Below are positions 13,859-18,671 of a DNA stretch of 18,671 nucleotides, one piece after another (positions within the stretch are counted from its first letter, which is position 1; the number at the start of each line of letters is the position of its first letter). Made by a program: the position numbers and the translations under genes. The notes beneath the pieces were generated by a model, which saw only the letters and a list, made by a program, of their open reading frames with translations, searched no databases and was not told where the DNA came from. The DNA is from Nanosynbacter sp. (lineage in GTDB: Bacteria > Patescibacteriota > Saccharimonadia > Saccharimonadales > Saccharimonadaceae). Location of the stretch: positions 1 to 18,671 of the forward strand of contig JABZJV010000011.1 in assembly GCA_015257605.1 (NCBI GenBank). The letters run 5' to 3'.

Positions 13859-14884
13859 TTAAGCAGCCGCCGCAAGATCATAAACTGTATATTGCGTACC
13901 GCCGTAATCAACTTTGCTACCAGCACTTTTCACCCATGATAAGATTTCGGAGTTACCACCTGGTCCACCCATACCGCCGGGGCCGCCAGATTTCCCTTGT
14001 CCGCTGTTTACTACGTAATAGCGAACTTTACCCTGTTTAACAAGTTGTTTGAATTGCGATAGCGTCAACGTCGAGTCACTACCATTGAAGCCGCCGATGG
14101 CCATAACTGGCTGACCGCTTGATAATTGAATCGGCGCTGATTCGTTAGCGCTATTAACTGCCGCCAGCCATGTCGTGCCATGACGGTTTTCTAGCAAAAA
14201 CGAGACGAGCGTCGATTCAGCTCGCGCCGACTCATTATTTGTATTGCTCATCGCTGAAGCGCCTGGACCAGCCGTTGGAATACTGCCGCTATGCGCTGTA
14301 GCTACCGTGCTAACACTAAAGACAATCGGTGCCGCCATACCAGCAGTAATTGCTAAGCCAAGAATAATTTGTTTAAGCCGTTTCGTCTGTGATAACGGCA
14401 GCAGCGTCAAAACAGTTGCTACACCACCGGCAATCATCACTAGCCACATCAGCCAAGGCCAATAGTTGCTATAGCCGAGCATAATAATGCTAAGAATTGT
14501 CGTTAGCGCGATACTCAGCGGCAGTATCCAGGCTACTTTGGTGCAGCGCGTGTAAGCTTGCCATATGTATGGCGCCCCGATACCGACCAGCGCTGCTACC
14601 GCCGGCGCCATAGCTACAACGTAATACGGATGAATAGTGCCGCTGGTCATGCTGAAAATTACTATATGCATCAGCAGCCAACCCAGCCATAATAATACAC
14701 CGATGCGCTCCTTATCATGTCGCGGTGCTCGGCGCAACAACCAGATTACTAACCCAGCGCTAATCAAGGCTACCGGAATTAGCCAAGCAATATTCGGCCC
14801 AAAGCTCTCATTAAATATACGCAGCGCCAGTCTCGCCGCCAAAGCCAACACCGCCAGGACCGCCACCATGACCACCCGCACCAA
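13859..14884 (-). CDS. C-terminal part of a split GT39/YkcB-type membrane glycosyltransferase
   Basis: This 341-residue frame continues the glycosyltransferase encoded upstream. Genuine homology appears to begin near LRIFNESFGPNIAWLIPVALIS (from about base 14826); the preceding residues, read from a TTG, are an out-of-frame reading of the Gly-rich linker. It has about six membrane segments, the family-typical SGTIHPYYVVAMAPAVAALVGIGAPYI, and a soluble C-terminal domain with QPVMAIGGFNGSD, KVRYYVVNSGQ, a Gly-Pro-rich loop and SEILSWVKSAGSKV...YTVYDL. These are hallmarks of YkcB-like GT39 proteins, which transfer sugars from polyprenyl phosphate on the outside. There is no ribosome site of its own. 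It may be made only if the shift is corrected or if the break is a sequencing artefact. Confidence 0.8.
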   Translation of the reverse strand: MVRVVMVAVLAVLALAARLALRIFNESFGPNIAWLIPVALISAGLVIWLLRRAPRHDKERIGVLLWLGWLLMHIVIFSMTSGTIHPYYVVAMAPAVAALVGIGAPYIWQAYTRCTKVAWILPLSIALTTILSIIMLGYSNYWPWLMWLVMIAGGVATVLTLLPLSQTKRLKQIILGLAITAGMAAPIVFSVSTVATAHSGSIPTAGPGASAMSNTNNESARAESTLVSFLLENRHGTTWLAAVNSANESAPIQLSSGQPVMAIGGFNGSDSTLTLSQFKQLVKQGKVRYYVVNSGQGKSGGPGGMGGPGGNSEILSWVKSAGSKVDYGGTQYTVYDLAAAA

Positions 14885-16574
14885 AACTGCCGCCCATCAT
14901 ACCAATCGGCGGCGTCATTGCTTGCGCTGCTGGCGAAGCGGTTTGGCCAGCAGTCTGCGCACCCATTTGCATCATACCGCCTGTCCGGCCTCCAGGACCG
15001 CCACCATTACCCAACAGTCTCCCAAAACCGTTATAACCGAATATCAAACTCCATATACTATTGTTGCTCGTGCTGCCAACCCAAGGTCGATTTACCGCTG
15101 GCGTTAGCCACACCAAAATACTCCACCAAAGCGTCGATACGATTGTCACCATGCCAGCTACGCCGAGATGCCACAAACGAGTAACCAATTTTGGCGGTGC
15201 AAAGCTAATGTAAACGATTGTCATTATCGGCAACAAAAGTAAACCTTGTAACATTTTAGTATTAAAAGCAAACCCCGTAAATAAGCCAGCCAGACTCAAC
15301 CACAACACTGGCCTACTTCCTTCGAAAGCCCGCAAAAAACTATAAGCACTGGCCGTCAAAAATAGCGTCAAGAAACTATCTGGGTTATTAAAACGAAACA
15401 TTAGCGCAGCAGCTGGCGTCAACGCCATTACCGCCCCGGCAATCAATCCGGCACGAGCACCATACCAGCGTCTGACCACCAGATAAACTAGCACCACCGT
15501 CGCGATTCCCGCTAGTGCATGCGGCAACAGTATACTCCAAGAGGAGAAACCAAATAATCTACCAGATAACCCCATAATCATCATGCTAATTGGCGGCTTA
15601 TCGACGCTAACGAAATTCGCCGCGTCTAAGCTGCCGAATAGCCATGCCGTCCAGTTAGTACTTGCCGCTTGCGCAGCCGCCGCATAATAACTGTTGGCCA
15701 TGCCATTAATGGTCAAATTCCATAGATAAAATATCGCCGTGAAAAGCAATAAACCGCCAAACGCTGCCATCTCGCCGAAACTCGACTGACCATATTCTTG
15801 GCGTACTCGCGACAAACCCTTAATATCCTCTGTTGCCGTTTTAACAACATCAACCCGGGAATCAGTATCTTCAATCCATTCTACTGGTTCCTCGTGAATT
15901 TTATAGCCGTTATATTCAACTTTAATTAGCAACTCAGTGTCGAAAAACCAAGCCATGTCCTTAATGTGAGGCAGCAGCTTTTGCGCTACATCGCGGCGTA
16001 GCGCTTTGAAACCACACTGCGCATCAACAAATTTAGTCTTCATGGTAGTGCGAATAATTCGATTGTAGCAGCGTGAGATAAACTCGCGCTTGAAGCCGCG
16101 CGTCGTTCGCGATTGTTTCATTAACCGCGAACCGGTCACTAGTCCGGCATCGCCGGTAATCAGCGACGTAATCATCGGTTTAAAACTGTCAAGATTCGTC
16201 GACAAATCAATATCCATATAGGCTAGAATGTCCGCCTTGCTACTCATCCAAGCCTGCTTAAGAGCGCGGCCGCGGCCTTTTTCTGGCAATTGCAGCAAGC
16301 AGATCTCTGGATATCTCTCGGCTAGCCGGCGAGCAATTGCCGCTGTGTCGTCGGTGCTGTCATTATCGGCAATAATTATACGCCATTTATACGGCAGATT
16401 GCTGGCAAGATATCTATGCAGTTTGGTAACCGACCGCTCAAGCACATGAGCTTCGTTAAGAACTGGCAATACGATATCGATCGTCAATGTCCGCGGATTG
16501 AGCGGTCGCAAAGTCTGGTCGTCGACTGCTGGAGCCGCCGACGCCAAGGGTTGAGTGATTGTAGCTGCTTTCAT
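14811..16574 (-). CDS. GT2-GT39 fusion glycosyltransferase, N-terminal part (ends early by frameshift)
   Basis: Numbering is from the in-frame GTG at 16583; the ATG at 16572-16574 (residue 4) is preferred. The first part is a GT2 enzyme like polyprenyl-phosphate sugar synthases (DPM1, ALG5, GtrB): IDIVLPVLNEA (36-46), IIADNDSTDDT (70-80), the metal-binding AYMDIDLSTN (Asp124/126) and FVDAQCGFKALRR (185-197). The second part is a polytopic GT39/YkcB domain beginning near 275, with NFVSVDKPP (Asp328) and FRFNNPDSFLTLF. The fusion would make a lipid-linked sugar inside and use it outside. A Gly/Met/Ala-rich linker follows, and the frame stops at GGETGAAYI. The remainder of the domain continues in the +1 frame. 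In B. subtilis the two activities are separate adjacent genes (ykcB, ykcC). It follows the PspC gene by about 40 bases. Confidence 0.85.
   Translation of the reverse strand: MKAATITQPLASAAPAVDDQTLRPLNPRTLTIDIVLPVLNEAHVLERSVTKLHRYLASNLPYKWRIIIADNDSTDDTAAIARRLAERYPEICLLQLPEKGRGRALKQAWMSSKADILAYMDIDLSTNLDSFKPMITSLITGDAGLVTGSRLMKQSRTTRGFKREFISRCYNRIIRTTMKTKFVDAQCGFKALRRDVAQKLLPHIKDMAWFFDTELLIKVEYNGYKIHEEPVEWIEDTDSRVDVVKTATEDIKGLSRVRQEYGQSSFGEMAAFGGLLLFTAIFYLWNLTINGMANSYYAAAAQAASTNWTAWLFGSLDAANFVSVDKPPISMMIMGLSGRLFGFSSWSILLPHALAGIATVVLVYLVVRRWYGARAGLIAGAVMALTPAAALMFRFNNPDSFLTLFLTASAYSFLRAFEGSRPVLWLSLAGLFTGFAFNTKMLQGLLLLPIMTIVYISFAPPKLVTRLWHLGVAGMVTIVSTLWWSILVWLTPAVNRPWVGSTSNNSIWSLIFGYNGFGRLLGNGGGPGGRTGGMMQMGAQTAGQTASPAAQAMTPPIGMMGGSFGAGGHGGGPGGVGFGGETGAAYI
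14817..14830 (-). other. Frameshift between the two parts of the glycosyltransferase
   Basis: On the - strand ACTGGCGCTGCG reads Thr-Gly-Ala-Ala and then stops shortly after; one base over it reads Leu-Ala-Leu-Arg and enters the conserved IFNESFGPNIAWLIP. Loss of one GC unit from GGCGCGCTGCG would explain it, since that would read Thr-Gly-Ala-Leu-Arg. A GC-rich, Gly-codon region is prone to slippage and to sequencing error. Confidence 0.7.
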
Positions 16575-16617
16575 GAGCGCCACTGTATCGACGCGTCATG
16601 AAAAGTTGCTTAAAGTT

Positions 16618-17916
16618 TTAATCGTTATAATCAAACGTATTATCGCGACCAGGCGCCAGCAAATCCACCGGGCCGTAAACCCTGACGGAAACCGGGCCGT
16701 ACATGTAGCGGCAGCGCATAGACTCCGTGAAACCGCGATGACTGCACGTTTCGTCTACCTGGCTTTTCACATTAACCACGAGTTTGTCGCCGTCGCGGCG
16801 CAATTTTACTTCCGGTACTTTGGAATATTGCGTGTCGTGATATTTTACTTCCAACCGAGTCTTTTCGGCATAGCCGCCGTATTCCATCGCAACATATTCA
16901 CCGTTGCCATCAACTACTATACTTTTAGCGCCGGCAGCAACTTCTGAGGCGTCAACAGTTTTAACTTTTAGAGTTTTCTCGTAATCGTAAGTTAGATTAG
17001 AATAAGTATTAGCGCTGAAAATTGCCACACCCGACAAACAAACCGCGCCAGCCATCAATAGACCCAGCATTGCCATAATCGCCGGACGCTTCAGCTTCCA
17101 GGTGAAGACACTCCAGGTAGCCAGCAACGTCAAGGTGAACAAAACTGCGCCGCCCAAAACCAAGCAGCATAGCAATCCCCACGCCCAGCTTTGCGCGGTA
17201 AATCCGTTCAACGCTGCCACTGCGCCAAAGCCAAACACGCCGCCGACTAGCAGTGCCACCAGCAGTCCAAACGCTATCATCGCCAATATAATTCCCAGCA
17301 AAAAGCGGAAAATATTGGCAGCGGTGCTTGCTGCTTGCTTTTTAGTACTATCGTCAATCGACAAGCGTTTGAGCGCATCCAGCGTCACCGGCTCGCCGCG
17401 CATCCGCAGCTTGTCGGAAGCTGTTCGCGCTTCAGGAATCGACAACCACATCACAATGTAAATCAATACCGCCGTGCCAAACGTTATAAACGGCGAAAAG
17501 ATAGCGATCAAGCGTATCCACAACGGATTAACGCCAAAATAAGCTGCTACGCCAGCACACACGCCGCCGATCAAACCATGTTCAGTATCGCGCATTAGCT
17601 GCTTAGACGAATTGCCCAATACCTCGTCATCTACGTCAGCATCAATCTCCGCATTGTCGCTACCGTCCGAAAAATCGCGCGGCTCGCCCATCTGTTTCTG
17701 AATCGCCAGAACATCATCGTTACCGATTACGCCGTCTTTTGCCACGCCGCGCTCCGCTAAAAGTTCCACCATTCGCGCTTCAATTTCTTGCATGGCTTCC
17801 GGCTCGGCATGCATGTTTTTCTGAATTAAATTAAGATATTTCTCCAATGATTTTTTGGCGTCAATCTCCGCGCTAAACGGCGTTTTCGCCAAATGGATTC
17901 TGGTTATTTCTTTCAT
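16618..17916 (-). CDS. PspC-domain multi-span membrane protein
   Basis: This is a 432-residue membrane protein with several parts. Residues 1-80 are a soluble alpha-helical region with LEKYLNLIQKNMHAEPEAMQEIEARMVELLAERG and AIQKQMGEPRDF, similar to the HAAS/permease-prefix regions found beside PadR regulators. A PspC domain follows (about 105-165): QLMRDTEHGLIGGVCAGVAAYFGVNPLWIRL and a hydrophobic hairpin. About four further membrane spans lie between 203 and 302, and the C-terminal 130 residues are beta-rich and probably extracytoplasmic, with a Cys pair near the end. PspC domains act in envelope-stress sensing in phage-shock systems. The ATG overlaps the PadR stop as ATGA, giving tight coupling. 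Envelope-stress function is inferred; the specific signal is unknown. Confidence 0.85.
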   Translation of the reverse strand: MKEITRIHLAKTPFSAEIDAKKSLEKYLNLIQKNMHAEPEAMQEIEARMVELLAERGVAKDGVIGNDDVLAIQKQMGEPRDFSDGSDNAEIDADVDDEVLGNSSKQLMRDTEHGLIGGVCAGVAAYFGVNPLWIRLIAIFSPFITFGTAVLIYIVMWLSIPEARTASDKLRMRGEPVTLDALKRLSIDDSTKKQAASTAANIFRFLLGIILAMIAFGLLVALLVGGVFGFGAVAALNGFTAQSWAWGLLCCLVLGGAVLFTLTLLATWSVFTWKLKRPAIMAMLGLLMAGAVCLSGVAIFSANTYSNLTYDYEKTLKVKTVDASEVAAGAKSIVVDGNGEYVAMEYGGYAEKTRLEVKYHDTQYSKVPEVKLRRDGDKLVVNVKSQVDETCSHRGFTESMRCRYMYGPVSVRVYGPVDLLAPGRDNTFDYND

Positions 17917-18260
17917 CGCTTTGCTCCTTTCTCGAGATTTTTCAGCGAATTATTTAACAGTTTTATCCGATCTTTCAATTCATCCACCAATTGCTTGCCA
18001 TTGTCAGTCAGCGAATAATATTTGCGCGGCGGACCTTGCTCGCTTTCCTGCCATTCGTGCTGCAAATAGCCGTATTTTTGCAAGCGGCTGAGTAGCGGGT
18101 AAATCGTTCCTTCAACCACCATCAGCTCCGACTCGCTCAATTGCTTCACAATGTCGCCGGTATATTGCGGTTGTTTGGCACAAACCAGCAGCACACAGTA
18201 GACCAAAAAACCTTTACGCAGCTGAATCGCTAAGCTTTCGGCGTAAGCACTAACGTCCAT
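17913..18260 (-). CDS. PadR-family transcription regulator
   Basis: This 115-residue regulator starts at the ATG at 18258-18260, which has AGGAG seven to eight bases upstream; a reading to 18302 runs into the ABC gene and is not supported. The N-terminal winged helix is QLRKGFLVYCVLLVCAKQPQYTGDIVKQL, then the PadR signature ELMVVEGTIYPLLSRLQKYGYLQHEW, a wing GPPRKYYSLTDNGKQLV, and a short C-terminal dimerisation helix. PadR proteins usually repress their own operon, often one encoding membrane transport or stress proteins. Here it overlaps the ABC ATPase gene by 11 bases and the PspC gene by 4, so the three are one translational unit. Autorepression is inferred from the family; any operator would lie outside the window. 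Confidence 0.93.
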   Translation of the reverse strand: MDVSAYAESLAIQLRKGFLVYCVLLVCAKQPQYTGDIVKQLSESELMVVEGTIYPLLSRLQKYGYLQHEWQESEQGPPRKYYSLTDNGKQLVDELKDRIKLLNNSLKNLEKGAKR

Positions 18261-18671
18261 GCTTTTTCTCCTCTGGCACGGTCGATTTCTCAACCCGCCC
18301 ATCTTTAATTATGATCTGATAATCGCATTTCTTCGCCAGGTCGACGTCGTGTGTCACTACAATCAGCGTGACACCCTTTTGCTTATTATAATCAAATAGC
18401 AATCCTTCCACCTTAGCGCCAGTTTCGCTGTCCAGGTTGCCGGTCGGCTCGTCGGCAAAGATGATTTGCGGATCGCCGACAATCGCCCGAGCAATCGCCA
18501 AGCGCTGCTTCTGTCCGCCCGACAGATCTTTAGCGCGGTTTTTGCGTTTATCGTACAAATCCACCGCTTTAAGCGCCGCGTTGATTTTGTGCGCCCGCTT
18601 TTTGCGCGGCAGCCGCGCAATTTCCAGCGGCAAACTGACGTTGTCAACCACGCTCTCATTGCCTTGGACAA
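18250..18671 (-). CDS. ABC transporter ATP-binding protein, MacB/LolD type (5' end outside window)
   Basis: The last 139 residues of an ABC ATPase are visible. They begin in the Q-loop region (VQGNESVVDNVSLPLEIA), and contain the signature LSGGQKQR, Walker B IIFADEPTGNLD with the D-loop, and the switch histidine in VVTHD. The stretch NVSLPLEIA and the TGNLDSETG after Walker B resemble the MacB/LolD/FtsE class, which work with FtsX-like permeases in export, extrusion or mechanotransmission. The Walker A motif and the start lie past base 18671. The gene ends in a charged tail, EEKKHGR, overlapping the PadR start by 11 bases. The permease is not visible; it may be upstream. Substrate is unknown. 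Confidence 0.9.
   Translation of the reverse strand, partial: VQGNESVVDNVSLPLEIARLPRKKRAHKINAALKAVDLYDKRKNRAKDLSGGQKQRLAIARAIVGDPQIIFADEPTGNLDSETGAKVEGLLFDYNKQKGVTLIVVTHDVDLAKKCDYQIIIKDGRVEKSTVPEEKKHGR

Noticed and set aside
13801..13926. Longer start for the winged-helix regulator
   Set aside because: The extra 42 residues overlap the end of the glycosyltransferase and have no ribosome site. The ATG at 13800 has AGGAG at the right distance.
14827..14884. Start of the second glycosyltransferase frame as an independent gene
   Set aside because: The TTG has no ribosome site, and the residues before LRIF are an out-of-frame reading of the Gly-rich linker. The two frames are one split gene.

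Overview
The window reads as a stretch of chromosome from a small, fast-evolving Gram-positive-like bacterium. The best fit is a member of Candidatus Saccharibacteria (TM7) in the candidate phyla radiation. This taxonomic call is an inference from gene content and style: a lamin-tail surface protein with Cys-framed repeats, an envelope-anchored PBP, a short ComEC, a GT2-GT39 fusion, an HrcA/CIRCE-type heat-shock operator, compact gene spacing and moderate GC. UGA is used as an ordinary stop (for example in dnaJ, the response regulator and the PadR gene), so the code looks standard and not the UGA-Gly code of Gracilibacteria. Only two genes lie on the + strand (tRNA-Lys and a DsbA-like gene); everything else is on the - strand.

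Layout from right to left, the direction of most transcription. (1) 18671-16618: end of an ABC transporter ATPase (cut by the window), a PadR regulator and a PspC-domain membrane protein, with overlapping start/stop codons. (2) 16583-13859: a glycosyltransferase that joins a GT2 domain to a GT39/YkcB-type membrane domain, broken into two frames in its Gly-rich linker. (3) 13800-11406: a small winged-helix regulator, an OmpR-type response regulator overlapping its histidine kinase by 4 bases, and a small low-complexity membrane protein that also seems frameshifted. (4) 11398-10576: a + strand DsbA-like thioredoxin-fold protein, divergent from a CBS-domain CNNM/CorC-like membrane protein. (5) 9539-7836: dnaJ under a perfect CIRCE operator, and a small multi-spanning membrane protein. 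(6) 7827-7664: a self-contained tRNA-Lys(UUU) unit with promoter and terminator. (7) 7644-1: comEC, yebC, the lamin-tail surface protein, ruvC, a class A PBP and the start of ruvA. yebC-ruvC-ruvA is a classic cluster, here interrupted by two cell-surface genes.

Two themes connect the genes. Much of the window concerns the envelope: peptidoglycan synthesis, lipid-linked sugar transfer, surface proteins, DNA uptake, stress sensing and disulfide formation. Two exported proteins carry tandem repeats in which each unit is bounded by two cysteines, which suits the presence of an exported DsbA-like oxidoreductase. The second theme is start-site architecture. Several genes have a good -10 hexamer 5-8 bases before the start codon and no Shine-Dalgarno sequence, which predicts leaderless mRNAs. 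Others in the same window have a conventional leader with AGGAGG-like sites. No CRISPR array, insertion sequence, rRNA or prophage module was seen, and no gene-free stretch exceeds about 200 bases.
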